This document shows, in pieces, positions 27,038 to 35,679 of a stretch of DNA of 64,000 nucleotides (positions are counted from its first letter, which is position 1; each line of letters opens with the position of its first letter). The position numbers and the translations under genes were made by a program. The DNA is taken from contig NZ_AP025944.1 in NCBI RefSeq assembly GCF_024349685.1, forward strand, positions 812,001 through 876,000, written 5' to 3'. The stretch comes from Pseudomonas sp. LRP2-20. GTDB lineage: Bacteria; Pseudomonadota; Gammaproteobacteria; Pseudomonadales; Pseudomonadaceae. The notes under the pieces are model-generated. The model was not told the DNA's origin. It made no database searches and was given only the letters and a program-made list of their open reading frames with translations.

Positions 27038-27994
27038 TCACGCGGCGCTGATGCTGACCCAGTAACGGGTGCGGGAGTCGATGCGCACCGGCAGGCTGCG
27101 CGCCAGCAGGTGGAGGATGCGTTCGGTGTCGCTCAGCTGGTAGGTACCGGACACTTTCAGCCCGGCCACTTGCGGCGAGCAGCGCAGCAAACCCGGGCGG
27201 TAGCGCGCCAGTTCGGCAACGAACTCGCCAAGTGGCATCTGCTGCACGCTGAGCACGCCCTCGGTCCAGCCCCACGGGTCGCTGTGCAGGCTGGCGAGCT
27301 GGTAGTCATGGTTCGTCGATACCTGCAGGGTCTCACCGGCCTGCACCTGGCGTGGCGAGGGGGAGTAGGGGAACAGCGTGACATCGCCACGGCGCACGGC
27401 CAGCAGCAGGCCCTGGTCATTCTCGCGCAGCAGCAACTGGCCGTTGCGGGTGCCGAGCACGCCGAGGCGGGTATTGATGCGGAACGGACGGTTGTCGCTG
27501 GCGTTGCTGTCCAGGCTGACCTCGCCGCGCACCAAGGTCAGCTCGCGCAGTTCGGCGCTGTAGCGCAGGTCGATGGCACTGGCGGTGTTGAGCTGGATAC
27601 GGCTGCCATCACTGCCCTGCAACTGGCGGCGCTCGCCGGTGCCGGTGCTGCTGTCGGCCATCATTGCAGGCAGCCCCAGCGGCTCGCGTGCGGCCCAGCC
27701 GAGGCTGCCACCCACGGCCAGCACGGCCAGCAGCCTGAGCTGGTCACGACGGCTGATGCGCTGGCGCTCGCTGCCCTCCAGGGTGCGCCGGCTCAGCGCG
27801 CTGGGCAGCCCGGCCAGCTCGTCGCTGAGGCCGCTGACCCGTTGCCAGGCCATGGCGTTGTGCGGGTGGCCAGCCAGCCATTGCTGGAATTGTCGCTCGG
27901 TAACCGGGTTCGGGGTATCGAAGCGCAGCTTGACCAGCCACTCGATGGCCTGGTCGACCTGGGCCTGTGCGGGCGCGCGTTCAGAGCTCGGCAT
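27038..27994 (-). CDS. FecR-like anti-sigma/transmembrane sensor
   Basis: A 318-residue sensor linking the receptor to its sigma factor. The N-terminal cytoplasmic DUF4880 region reads AIEWLVKLRFDTPNPVTERQ. One membrane helix lies near residues 88-105 (LRLLAVLAVGGSLGWAA). The periplasmic FecR domain (GERRQLQGSDGSRIQLNTAS) and an STN-like C-terminus (LKVSGTYQLSDTERILHLLA) follow. The chosen ATG overlaps the sigma gene stop by 14 bases, so translation is coupled. Confidence 0.88.
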   Translation of the reverse strand: MPSSERAPAQAQVDQAIEWLVKLRFDTPNPVTERQFQQWLAGHPHNAMAWQRVSGLSDELAGLPSALSRRTLEGSERQRISRRDQLRLLAVLAVGGSLGWAAREPLGLPAMMADSSTGTGERRQLQGSDGSRIQLNTASAIDLRYSAELRELTLVRGEVSLDSNASDNRPFRINTRLGVLGTRNGQLLLRENDQGLLLAVRRGDVTLFPYSPSPRQVQAGETLQVSTNHDYQLASLHSDPWGWTEGVLSVQQMPLGEFVAELARYRPGLLRCSPQVAGLKVSGTYQLSDTERILHLLARSLPVRIDSRTRYWVSISAA

Positions 27995-28496
27995 AGCGCA
28001 ACCGGTAGCAGACGCCCAGGGCCTTGGCCAGGTCGCGCTCGACGGTGGCCCGCGAGACCTCAAGGCGCAGCGCAATCTGTGGGATGCTCAGGCCGTCGAG
28101 CTGGGCCAGCAGGAAGGCCTGGCGGGTACGCGGCCTGAGCTGGTGCAGGGCACGGTCGAGGCGTTCGAGGGTATCGAGGATGAGCAGCCGGTGTTCCTCG
28201 CTGGGCACTTCGCCCTCGGGCAGCAGCGCCAGGCTTTGCTGGTAGGCGCGTTCCAGCGCACGGCGGCGGAACTGGTCGATCATCAGCCCGCGGGCGATGC
28301 TGCTCAGGTAGGCGCGCGGTTCTTTCAGCGGCGACACCTGGCGCGCGCGCAGCAGGCGGACGAACGTGTCTTGCGCCAGATCGGCAGCATGCTCCTGGCA
28401 GCCGACCCGGCTGCGCAGCCAGCCACGCAACCAGGCGTGATGGGATTGATAGAGCAGGGCGACCTCGGCCGGCTTGAGCGTGTCGTTGATCTGCAT
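27981..28496 (-). CDS. ECF sigma factor, FecI-like
   Basis: A 171-residue iron-starvation ECF sigma factor. Region 2 is seen in ADLAQDTFVRLLRARQVSPLKEPRAYLSSIARGLMIDQFRRR. Region 4 is seen in LRPRTRQAFLLAQLDGLSIPQIALRLEVSRATVERDLAKAL. It opens the fecI-fecR-receptor cluster. A weak Fur-box-like sequence at 28534-28552 suggests iron repression. Confidence 0.92.
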   Translation of the reverse strand: MQINDTLKPAEVALLYQSHHAWLRGWLRSRVGCQEHAADLAQDTFVRLLRARQVSPLKEPRAYLSSIARGLMIDQFRRRALERAYQQSLALLPEGEVPSEEHRLLILDTLERLDRALHQLRPRTRQAFLLAQLDGLSIPQIALRLEVSRATVERDLAKALGVCYRLRYAEL

Positions 28497-28533
28497 CGTA
28501 GCTAAGGCCTGGTCCTGTGAATCATGCGTCTTT

Positions 28534-28552
28534 GTGAATGGTTCTCAATTCT
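28534..28552 (-). promoter_or_regulatory. possible Fur box upstream of the ECF sigma gene
   Basis: On the minus strand AGAATTGAGAACCATTCAC matches 11 of 19 Fur consensus positions by hand. It shares TTGAGAACCATT with the site upstream of the orphan fecR. Its position 38 bases before the sigma ATG fits iron control. Confidence 0.45.
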
Positions 28553-28670
28553 ATGCGGGAAAACCGACACGGAGCAATGGCATACCAGGAATTAGCCGCG
28601 CAAGATCCGGCGTTTGCCCGATGAGCTGCTGGTCTAAGCTGGACCTGCCTTGAACCTGCAGGAGCTACGG

Positions 28671-29297
28671 ATGATCCTCGCCGACCTTTCGCCCAACGCC
28701 TACCGCGCAGCCGCTGACCACCTGGCTGCGCTGGACCCGGACTGGGCGCGGCACATTCAGGCGATCGGGCCTTGCCTGCATCAGGCGACGCCAGGGCGTG
28801 AACCTTATGAAGCGTTGGTGCGGGCGATTGCCTATCAGCAGCTGCATGCGCGGGCGGCCGAGGCGATTCTCGGGCGGTTGCTGGCGCTGTTCCCCGACCA
28901 GGCGTTTCCGGCGCCCGAACAACTGCTGGCGGTCAGCCCCGAGGTCATGCGCGAGTGCGGTTTTTCGGCGAGCAAGCTGGCGACCATTCACGGCATTGCC
29001 CAAGCCAGCCTTGAGGGTGTGGTACCAAGCCGGGACGAGGCGTTGGGCCTTGCCGATGATGCCTTGATAGAGCGCCTGGTAGCCTTGCGCGGGGTAGGTC
29101 GCTGGACAGTCGAAATGCTGTTGATCTATAGCCTGGAGCGCTCGGACATCCTGCCGGTGGATGATTTTGGCGTACGCGAGGGGTATCGCAGGTTGAAGGG
29201 GTTGGAGAAGGCGCCGACGCCAGCGCAGATGCGCTCGCTCGGTGGTGGCTGGAGCCCATACAGGACTGTGGCTGCCTGGTATTTGTGGCGGGCCTGA
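28671..29297 (+). CDS. DNA-3-methyladenine glycosylase II (AlkA-like)
   Basis: A 208-residue HhH-GPD glycosylase that removes alkylated bases. The helix-hairpin-helix segment is LVALRGVGRWTVEMLLIYSL near residue 140. The catalytic Asp lies in ILPVDDFGVREGYRRLKG. It lacks the N-terminal domain of E. coli AlkA, so it is the short form common in pseudomonads. ATG 28671 is chosen over the upstream TTG because GGAG precedes it. It sits before ada across a REP pair, forming an alkylation-repair pair. Confidence 0.9.
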   Translation: MILADLSPNAYRAAADHLAALDPDWARHIQAIGPCLHQATPGREPYEALVRAIAYQQLHARAAEAILGRLLALFPDQAFPAPEQLLAVSPEVMRECGFSASKLATIHGIAQASLEGVVPSRDEALGLADDALIERLVALRGVGRWTVEMLLIYSLERSDILPVDDFGVREGYRRLKGLEKAPTPAQMRSLGGGWSPYRTVAAWYLWRA

Positions 29298-29315
29298 AGC
29301 GGATGGACTGGCTTG

Positions 29316-29413
29316 CTGGCCCTTTCGCGGGCAAGCCCGCTCCCACAGGATTATCACTCGCTTGCGGGCATGCGCTGTACCTGTGGGAGCGGGCTTGCCC
29401 GCGAAAGGGCCGG
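29316..29413. repeat. REP pair (REPIN-like), inverted
   Basis: CCCTTTCGCGGGCAAGCCCG and its mirror image face each other across about 45 bases between the glycosylase gene and ada. Confidence 0.85.
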
Positions 29414-29446
29414 AACAGGCGAAACAGATAGCTGAGGTAAAACGCG

Positions 29447-30499
29447 ATGAAAGCCTTCACAACCGACCCCCAACGCTGGCAAGCCGTCGAGGCCCGTGAC
29501 ACTTCTGCCGCCGGCCACTTCGTCTACGCCGTGCGCACCACCGGTGTTTACTGCAATCCCGGCTGCAAATCGCGCATGGCCAAGCGTGAAAACGTCGAGT
29601 TCTTCAACGACCCCGCCAGCGCCGAAGCCGCCGGTTACCGAGCCTGCCGCCGTTGCATGGCGAAACCGGATGATAACCGTCGCGCCGAACTGGTCGCCCG
29701 CGCCTGTCGCCTGCTGGAAAGCAGCGATACCCCGCCCAGCCTTGACCAGCTCGGCAGGCAACTGGCTGTCAGCCCCTTCCACCTGCATCGCCTGTTCAAG
29801 GCCGAAACCGGTCTCACGCCCAAGGCCTACGCCAGTGCTTTCCGTGCCCGGCGCCTGCGCGAGCGGCTGGGTGATGGGCAACGTTCGGTAACCGATGCCA
29901 TCTACGATGCCGGCTACAACTCCAACAGCCGCTTCTACGAAAGCGCCGACCAGCGCCTGGGCATGCGCCCCCGCGATTTTCGGGCAGGCGGTACGGGGGC
30001 GAGCATCCACTTCGCCATTGGCCAGTGTTTCCTGGGCGCGATCCTGGTGGCCCAGAGCGAGAAGGGCATCTGCGCGATTCTGCTCGGTGATGAGCCCGAG
30101 ATACTGCTCGAACAGTTGCAGGACCAGTTCCCCAAGGCTCGCCTGATCGGCGGCGATGCCGACTATGAGCGCCTGGTCGCCGAGGTTGTCGGCTTTGTCG
30201 AGACGCCGGGCCTGGGGCTGGACCTGCCGCTGGATGTCCAGGGCACAGCCTTTCAGGAGCGGGTCTGGCAGGCCTTGCGCGAGGTGCCGGTGGGCAGCCG
30301 GGTCAGCTATACCGACATCGCCGAGCGCATCGGCGCCCCCAAGGCGGTGCGTGCCGTGGCCATGGCCTGCGCGGCCAATCACATTGCCGTGGCCATCCCT
30401 TGCCACCGTGTGGTGCGCCGTGACGGTGATATCAGCGGCTATCGCTGGGGCGTGGAGCGCAAACGGCAGCTGCTGGCGCGAGAAACGGCACTCTCCTGA
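29447..30499 (+). CDS. ada: Ada, bifunctional methyl-phosphotriester/O6-methylguanine methyltransferase and regulator
   Basis: A 350-residue adaptive-response protein. The N-terminal zinc-binding domain has Cys36, Cys40, Cys67 and Cys70 (YCNPGC and CRRC), and Cys36 corresponds to the methyl acceptor. An AraC-type HTH follows (about residues 80-175). The C-terminal methyltransferase has the active-site PCHRV motif with Cys319. All catalytic residues are intact. It likely activates its own gene and the neighbouring glycosylase after alkylation, though no operator is assigned. Confidence 0.95.
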   Translation: MKAFTTDPQRWQAVEARDTSAAGHFVYAVRTTGVYCNPGCKSRMAKRENVEFFNDPASAEAAGYRACRRCMAKPDDNRRAELVARACRLLESSDTPPSLDQLGRQLAVSPFHLHRLFKAETGLTPKAYASAFRARRLRERLGDGQRSVTDAIYDAGYNSNSRFYESADQRLGMRPRDFRAGGTGASIHFAIGQCFLGAILVAQSEKGICAILLGDEPEILLEQLQDQFPKARLIGGDADYERLVAEVVGFVETPGLGLDLPLDVQGTAFQERVWQALREVPVGSRVSYTDIAERIGAPKAVRAVAMACAANHIAVAIPCHRVVRRDGDISGYRWGVERKRQLLARETALS

Positions 30500-30555
30500 T
30501 TGCCTGAAGCCGCGTAGAATCCCCCGCCAAATCGATGTGTAAAGAGGAACATTCG

Positions 30556-32958
30556 ATGAGGCGTGTCAGCCTTGCCCGATTCTACCTGGGTTTAATCGCC
30601 CTGATGCTGTCGCTGGCTACACCGGCCTGGTCGGCACCGGCCACCCCGGTATCCAGCCTGGCGGCGGCGGAAGTACCGGTACTGGACGAAAATGCCAGCT
30701 ACGAGCAACTGAGCGATCGGCTCGACCAGATCCGCCAGGGCGTCACCAGCAATGCCAACGACGACCTGCTGTCGCAGTTGCGCCTGTCGGCCGTGCAGGT
30801 GCAGCGCCAGGCTGAAGCACTGAGCGCCTTGCGCACCGCCGATGTGGAAAAGCTCGACGACAAGCTCAAGGTGCTGGGCCCGGTGCAGCCGGAAGAAGCC
30901 GAAGCGTTGACCCGCCAGCGCCAGCAGTTGGCTGACGAGAAGAAGGCCGTGGTGGCCGAGCAGGAGCAGGCTGTCAAGCTGACCCAATCGGCCCGTGACC
31001 TGTCCACGCAGATCGTCAACCTGCGCCGCAGCCAGTTCAACTCGCAGATCCTCAGCCGCGCTACAACACCGCTGAGCCCGGCGTTCTGGCAGAGCCTGAT
31101 CCGTCCCACTGCGGACGACGTTGCGCGCCTGCGTGATCTGCGCGAGGAGACCACCGACGCTGTCGCCAGTGCCCTCAGTGCCCAACATCGCTGGTTCTTC
31201 CTCACCAGCCTGGTGGCGGCCATCCTGGTCTGGACCCTGGTTCGCGGCCTGCTGGAACGCCTGCTGGCCAGTATCATGGTGCATCGCCTGCCTGAAGGTC
31301 GCCTGCGGCGCAGTGCCCTGGCCTTGAGCGTGAGCCTGGCCACCCTGGGGACCATCTCCGGCTCCGTTTCGTTGCTGCGCTGGGGGCTGGAAAGCAGCTC
31401 CGAGCTGGGTTCCGATGTCGCCAGCCTGACCAATCACTTCCTCACCCTGGTGGTGTTCAGCGCCTTCATCACCGGCCTGGGCCGCGCCATGCTGATGCTG
31501 CAACGCCCTTCCTGGCGCCTGCCACCGATTCACGACGAAGTGGCCAGCGCGCTGGGCTGGTTCCCCAAGCTGCTGGCCCTGGCGTTGATGGTCATGCTGA
31601 CCATGGAACGCATCAACAGCGTGATCGGCACCAGCCTGGCACTGACCGTGGCGACCAATGGCCTGACCGCGCTGGTGGTGGCGGTGATCTTTACGGTGGC
31701 ACTGCTGCGCTATCGCCGCACCCTGAACAAGCATGGCCTGGAGCGCCCGACCGGTTGGGCCGGGCTGATCCCGTTCGTGACCGTGGTGTGGGTCGGGCTT
31801 ATCGTGCTGGCCTTGCTCGCCGGCTACCTGACCCTGGCCTACTTCCTCACGGCCAAGCTGCTGTGGATCAGCGTAGTGGCAGTGTGCGCCTACCTGCTCA
31901 CGACCTTCCTCAGCGACCTCTGCGAAGCCCTGCTGTCGCCGCGCCAACCGGGTGGCCTGGCACTGGCCTCGACCCTGGGCCTGGCGCCGCGTCACCAGGC
32001 CCAGGCCAGCACAATCCTGGTCGGTATCAGCCGCACGCTGTTGCTGTTCCTGGCGATTCTGCTGGCGCTGATGCCGTCGGGCACCAGCCCCGGCGAACTG
32101 CTGCTGAGCCTGGGTGACTGGGATGGCACCGGCGGCAAGCTGCTCGGCAACCTCAACATCGTGCCCCAGGACATCCTGCTGGCGGTGCTGATCTTCTTCG
32201 GCGGCCTGTTCGCCATCCGTGTGGTCAAGCGCTGGCTGAGCGAGCGCCTGTTGCCGGAAACCGACATGGACGCTGGCATGCGGGCCTCGCTGGTGACCCT
32301 GGTCGGCTACCTTGGCTTCCTGTTCCTGGCCATGCTGGTGATGTCGACCCTGCGCATCAACCTCACCAGCCTGACCTGGGTAGTCAGTGCGCTGTCGGTC
32401 GGTATCGGTTTCGGCTTGCAGCAGATCGTGCAGAACTTCATTTCTGGCCTGATCCTGCTGACCGAACGCCCGGTCAAGGTGGGCGACTGGGTGAGCCTGG
32501 CCGGGGTCGAGGGTGATATCCGCCGGATCAACGTGCGCGCCACCGAGATCCAGATGTCCGACCGTTCCACGGTGATCGTGCCCAACTCGCAGTTCATCTC
32601 GCAGAACGTGCGCAACGTGACCATGGGCAATGCGCTGGGCGTGGTGGGTATTACCTTGACCCTGCCGTTGGAGACCGATGCCAACCGGGTGCGTGAATTG
32701 CTGCTGGCGGCCTATCACGAGCATGAAGCGATTCTCGATGCGCCGGCCTGTTCGGTAACCTTCAAGGACCTGACCTCGGCGGGCATGGTCATTGGTGTGA
32801 GTGGTTATGTGGCAGGGCCGCGGCAGGTGTCGAGTACTCGCAGCGACTTGCTGTTCACCATTCTGGGGCGCTTGCGCGATGAGGGCATTGCCTTGTCATC
32901 GCCGCAGAGCATGGTGCTGGTGCAGGAGGGTTCGCGCCCGGCTGACGAATCGGTGTGA
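30556..32958 (+). CDS. MscS-family mechanosensitive channel with DUF3772 periplasmic domain
   Basis: An 800-residue inner-membrane channel. A signal peptide (MRRVSLARFYLGLIALMLSLATPAWS) is followed by a coiled-coil DUF3772-type periplasmic domain (about residues 40-180). Many membrane segments lie at about residues 210-630. The C-terminal MscS channel domain holds the pore helix and GFGLQQIVQNFISGLILLTE with the KVGD beta domain start. The ATG at 30556 has GAGGAAC upstream and gives the signal peptide. This is the large MscK-like class that relieves osmotic pressure. Confidence 0.9.
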   Translation: MRRVSLARFYLGLIALMLSLATPAWSAPATPVSSLAAAEVPVLDENASYEQLSDRLDQIRQGVTSNANDDLLSQLRLSAVQVQRQAEALSALRTADVEKLDDKLKVLGPVQPEEAEALTRQRQQLADEKKAVVAEQEQAVKLTQSARDLSTQIVNLRRSQFNSQILSRATTPLSPAFWQSLIRPTADDVARLRDLREETTDAVASALSAQHRWFFLTSLVAAILVWTLVRGLLERLLASIMVHRLPEGRLRRSALALSVSLATLGTISGSVSLLRWGLESSSELGSDVASLTNHFLTLVVFSAFITGLGRAMLMLQRPSWRLPPIHDEVASALGWFPKLLALALMVMLTMERINSVIGTSLALTVATNGLTALVVAVIFTVALLRYRRTLNKHGLERPTGWAGLIPFVTVVWVGLIVLALLAGYLTLAYFLTAKLLWISVVAVCAYLLTTFLSDLCEALLSPRQPGGLALASTLGLAPRHQAQASTILVGISRTLLLFLAILLALMPSGTSPGELLLSLGDWDGTGGKLLGNLNIVPQDILLAVLIFFGGLFAIRVVKRWLSERLLPETDMDAGMRASLVTLVGYLGFLFLAMLVMSTLRINLTSLTWVVSALSVGIGFGLQQIVQNFISGLILLTERPVKVGDWVSLAGVEGDIRRINVRATEIQMSDRSTVIVPNSQFISQNVRNVTMGNALGVVGITLTLPLETDANRVRELLLAAYHEHEAILDAPACSVTFKDLTSAGMVIGVSGYVAGPRQVSSTRSDLLFTILGRLRDEGIALSSPQSMVLVQEGSRPADESV

Positions 32959-32960
32959 TG

Positions 32961-33050
32961 CCAATCGCCGGCAAGCCGGTTCCCACAGGTACAGCGCCGT
33001 CTTCAGGCCTTGTGAGATTCCTGTGGCAGCTGGCTCGCCGGCGATTGGGC
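32961..33050. repeat. REP pair, TCGCCGGCAAGC variant
   Basis: Facing copies of AATCGCCGGCAAGCCGGTTC and its diverged mirror (CAGCTGGCTCGCCGGCGATT) follow the MscS gene. The pair belongs to the same variant type as that at 10111. Confidence 0.7.
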
Positions 33051-33069
33051 TGCACGGCAGCACCCGGCT

Positions 33070-33393
33070 TCAGAGCTGCCTGGCCTGCCTGATGCGCAGC
33101 AGTATCACCAGAAGCACCAGCACCACTGGCGGCGCCATCCCCAACAGCGCATCCCGCGCCGTCAACCCCAGCCCCAGCACATTCAGCCCGCCATACAGCA
33201 GATTGAACAGGGCACCAGAGAATGGGGCTTTGGCTGAGGCTGAGGTAGTCACCTCAGGTTTGATGATCGGTAAATCTTCTGTGACAGTTTTGTCCAGCGG
33301 CAATCGGCTAGCTGCGCCACTCACCGGCGTAGAGTGGTCGGCTTTATCGAGCGCTGATAAGGAATGTCTGATGCAACCCACATTGACCACCAC
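33070..33393 (-). CDS. possible small membrane protein, doubtful
   Basis: A 107-codon frame whose C-terminal half is hydrophobic and helical (ALFNLLYGGLNVLGLGLTAR, then LLGMAPPVVLVLLVILLRIR followed by a basic end). This resembles a genuine tail-anchored membrane peptide. However, its 5' end overlaps the divergent GNAT start at 33371 by 23 bases, so either a shorter start is used or it is a remnant. No family was recognised. Confidence 0.35.
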   Translation of the reverse strand: MVVNVGCIRHSLSALDKADHSTPVSGAASRLPLDKTVTEDLPIIKPEVTTSASAKAPFSGALFNLLYGGLNVLGLGLTARDALLGMAPPVVLVLLVILLRIRQARQL

Positions 33394-33904
33394 AGACCTG
33401 TTGCTGCGCCCGCTTGGCAGCAGTGATGCAGCGAAGGTTGAAAACCTGTTGCAGGACCCGGAAATCGCCCGGATGACTGCAGTGATTGCGCACCCTTACA
33501 CGCTCGCCATGGCAACCGACTGGATAGAGCGCCAGCCTCGGCTATGGCAGACCCGGGAGGCGGTTGTCTGGGGGATCGAAAGGCAAGCGGATGCAATGCT
33601 GATAGGGGTGGTGTCATTACGTCACCTGAAGGGCCCCAGTCCGGTGCTGGGTTACTGGTTGGGCAAGCGGTTCTGGGGGCAGGGTTACGCTACCCAGGCG
33701 GCTTCTCGTGTCTGTCAGTACGCCGCAACCAGGCCAGGCATCGAGGCGCTGGTGGCTAGCCGTTTGCATCGGAATGTGGCGTCCGGCATTGTGCTGGGCC
33801 GGGCAGGGTTCGAGGTCGAGGGGCTTGGCTTCGAGTTGCTGCCGAACAAGGCGTCATATGAAGCGGTTGTGTATCACCGATGTCGATTGGGCGATTGGCG
33901 TTGA
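33371..33904 (+). CDS. GNAT-family N-acetyltransferase (RimJ/RimL type)
   Basis: A 177-residue acetyltransferase. It opens with TTTDLLLRPLGSSDAAKVEN, the RimJ/RimL (Acetyltransf_3) start. It includes VLGYWLGKRFWGQGYATQAA, the acetyl-CoA binding loop, and ends with an ASGIVLGRAGFEVEG segment. The substrate is unknown. The ATG at 33371 is used; the longer upstream frame is rejected because it lacks family similarity. The gene is followed by the second long palindromic element. Confidence 0.88.
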   Translation: MQPTLTTTDLLLRPLGSSDAAKVENLLQDPEIARMTAVIAHPYTLAMATDWIERQPRLWQTREAVVWGIERQADAMLIGVVSLRHLKGPSPVLGYWLGKRFWGQGYATQAASRVCQYAATRPGIEALVASRLHRNVASGIVLGRAGFEVEGLGFELLPNKASYEAVVYHRCRLGDWR

Positions 33905-33962
33905 GGCGGGGCGAGCGAATTGTGGAGCGAGGGGCCACCATGTGTTCGCCATGAGAGATTCA

Positions 33963-34205
33963 GCGCCTGTGAGACCGAGCGCCGCCCGCGCGGCGCATCG
34001 CGAGCTGCGCTCGCTCCTACGTTTGTTTCGGGCCAGTAACGCTTGTGACAGACGCGCGCGACCGCCTTGTTCGTACGACGCGATACCGAGTCATGCGCCA
34101 AGGCGTTCGCGCGCACATCCCGCAGGAATGATTGGCCCGAAACAAACGTAGGAGCGAGCGCAGCTCGCGATGCGCCGCGCGGGCGGCGCTCGGTCTCACA
34201 GGCGC
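33963..34205. repeat. long palindromic non-coding element, copy B (perfect 73-bp inverted arms)
   Basis: The arms at 33963-34035 and 34133-34205 are perfect reverse complements over 73 bases. They separate a 97-base core. The core itself contains a nested inverted repeat (34054-34068 with 34100-34114, 14 of 15 paired). It resembles copy A at 15137-15358 in both arms and core. It fills the 330-base gap between the GNAT gene and the aldehyde dehydrogenase gene. No protein is encoded. Confidence 0.9.
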
Positions 34206-34235
34206 CAAAGATGGCGCGGTGGGTACCCTGGGGCA

Positions 34236-35666
34236 TCACCCCAAACACTGGGTCACATGCTTCACCGACTGATAGGCCGACAACCCCCAAGGCCCGAGTT
34301 CGCGGCCAATGCCGCTGCCCTTGGTGCCACCCCACGAAGTCTCGACGAACACCGCCTGCACCGAGTTGATCCACACATGCCCGACCTCCAGGGCATCAGC
34401 CACGCGCTCGGCGCGCTCCAGGTCGGCGGAGCACACCGTGGCGACCAGCCCGAAGCGGCTGTCGTTGGCCTCGGCAATCGCCTGCGCCTCAGTGGCGAAG
34501 CGGCGTGCGCACAGCACCGGGCCAAAGATCTCCTCGGTCCACAGGCGGCTGTCCTTGGGCACATCGGCATACAGCGTCGGGCTCACGAACCAGCCCTCAC
34601 GCTCCAGCGCCTGCCCGCCGGCCAGGCATTGCAGGCCTTCTTCACGGGCCGTGGCGAAGTAGCTGGCAACCTTCAGCCACTGCGCCTGGCTGGTCAGCGG
34701 CCCCATGTCGACCTGTTCGGTCAACGGGTTGCCGACTCGCAGCTTTTTCAATGCTGCCTGCAGGCGCGGCAGCAGCACATCGGCAATCCCGTCCTGCACC
34801 AGCAGGCGCGAGGTGGCCGAGCACATCTGCCCGGCATTCCAGGTGATGCCGGCGACGATCCATTCCACCGCCTGGTCCGGGTCGCAATCGTCGAATACCA
34901 CGATCGCCGACTTGCCGCCCAGCTCCAGGGTTACCGGCCGGCACTGCGCCGAAGCGCTGCGCATCACCTGGCTACCCACGCTGTTGCTACCGGTGAACGA
35001 CAGTTTGTCGAGGCCGTTGTGGCTGCTCAACGCAGCACCGGTCTCGGCCTTGCCGTTGACGATGTTCAGCACGCCAGCCGGCAGGCCCAAGGTGTCGGCG
35101 ATCTGGCCGTAGGTCTGCTCGATCAGCGGGGTCACTTCCGAGGGCTTGAGCACCACGGTGCAGCCGGCCGCCAGGGCCGGGGCAAGCTTCCAGGCACTGG
35201 TCACCAGCGGGAAGTTCCACGGCACGATCAGGCCGACAACGCCCACCGGTTCCAGGCGGGTGCGGGCGGTGAAGCCCGCTGCAGCCAATGGCACGTCACG
35301 GTTCCTGGACGGCAATTGTTCGGCCAGCTCGGCGTAGTAGGCGAACGTGGCGACCGCGTCATCCAGGTCGATTTCGGCCTCGTGGCGCGGTTTGCCGTTG
35401 TTGCGCATCTGCAACGTGATCAGTGCTTCACGGCGTTGGCCAAGCTGCTCGGCAAAGCCGCGCAGGAAGGCCGCGCGGGTGCTGGCGCTGACCTTTTTCC
35501 AGGTAGGCAGGGCGTCGCGGGCGGCGGCCACGGCCTGGTCGACCTGGGCCACGCTGGCGGCCTTCAGTTCGGCGAAGGGCAGGCCCAGCGCAGGGTCGCT
35601 GATGCTGATGCAGTCGCTGCCCTGGCCTTCGACCCAGCGGCCGGCAATGTAGTGGGAGGTAGTCAT
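34236..35666 (-). CDS. NAD(P)-dependent aldehyde dehydrogenase
   Basis: A 476-residue aldehyde dehydrogenase converting an aldehyde to a carboxylic acid. The key residues are present: Asn151 (PWNF), Lys174 (KPSE), catalytic Glu248 in LELGGKS and catalytic Cys282 in NAGQMCSA. The sequence looks like the betaine/aminoaldehyde subgroup, but the substrate cannot be told. It is downstream of an NCS1 permease gene with a 13-base gap, so both probably serve one uptake-and-oxidation pathway. Confidence 0.9.
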   Translation of the reverse strand: MTTSHYIAGRWVEGQGSDCISISDPALGLPFAELKAASVAQVDQAVAAARDALPTWKKVSASTRAAFLRGFAEQLGQRREALITLQMRNNGKPRHEAEIDLDDAVATFAYYAELAEQLPSRNRDVPLAAAGFTARTRLEPVGVVGLIVPWNFPLVTSAWKLAPALAAGCTVVLKPSEVTPLIEQTYGQIADTLGLPAGVLNIVNGKAETGAALSSHNGLDKLSFTGSNSVGSQVMRSASAQCRPVTLELGGKSAIVVFDDCDPDQAVEWIVAGITWNAGQMCSATSRLLVQDGIADVLLPRLQAALKKLRVGNPLTEQVDMGPLTSQAQWLKVASYFATAREEGLQCLAGGQALEREGWFVSPTLYADVPKDSRLWTEEIFGPVLCARRFATEAQAIAEANDSRFGLVATVCSADLERAERVADALEVGHVWINSVQAVFVETSWGGTKGSGIGRELGPWGLSAYQSVKHVTQCLG

Positions 35667-35679
35667 GGTCGTTATCCAG

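Noticed and set aside
30592..32724. A 710-codon minus-strand frame antisense to the MscS gene
   Set aside because: Its composition (repeated Gln, His, Gly) is that of a shadow frame and the MscS protein is convincing.
32801..33370. An N-terminal extension of the GNAT protein from the upstream in-frame start
   Set aside because: The extension overlaps the end of the MscS gene and a REP pair, and the protein family starts at the ATG at 33371.
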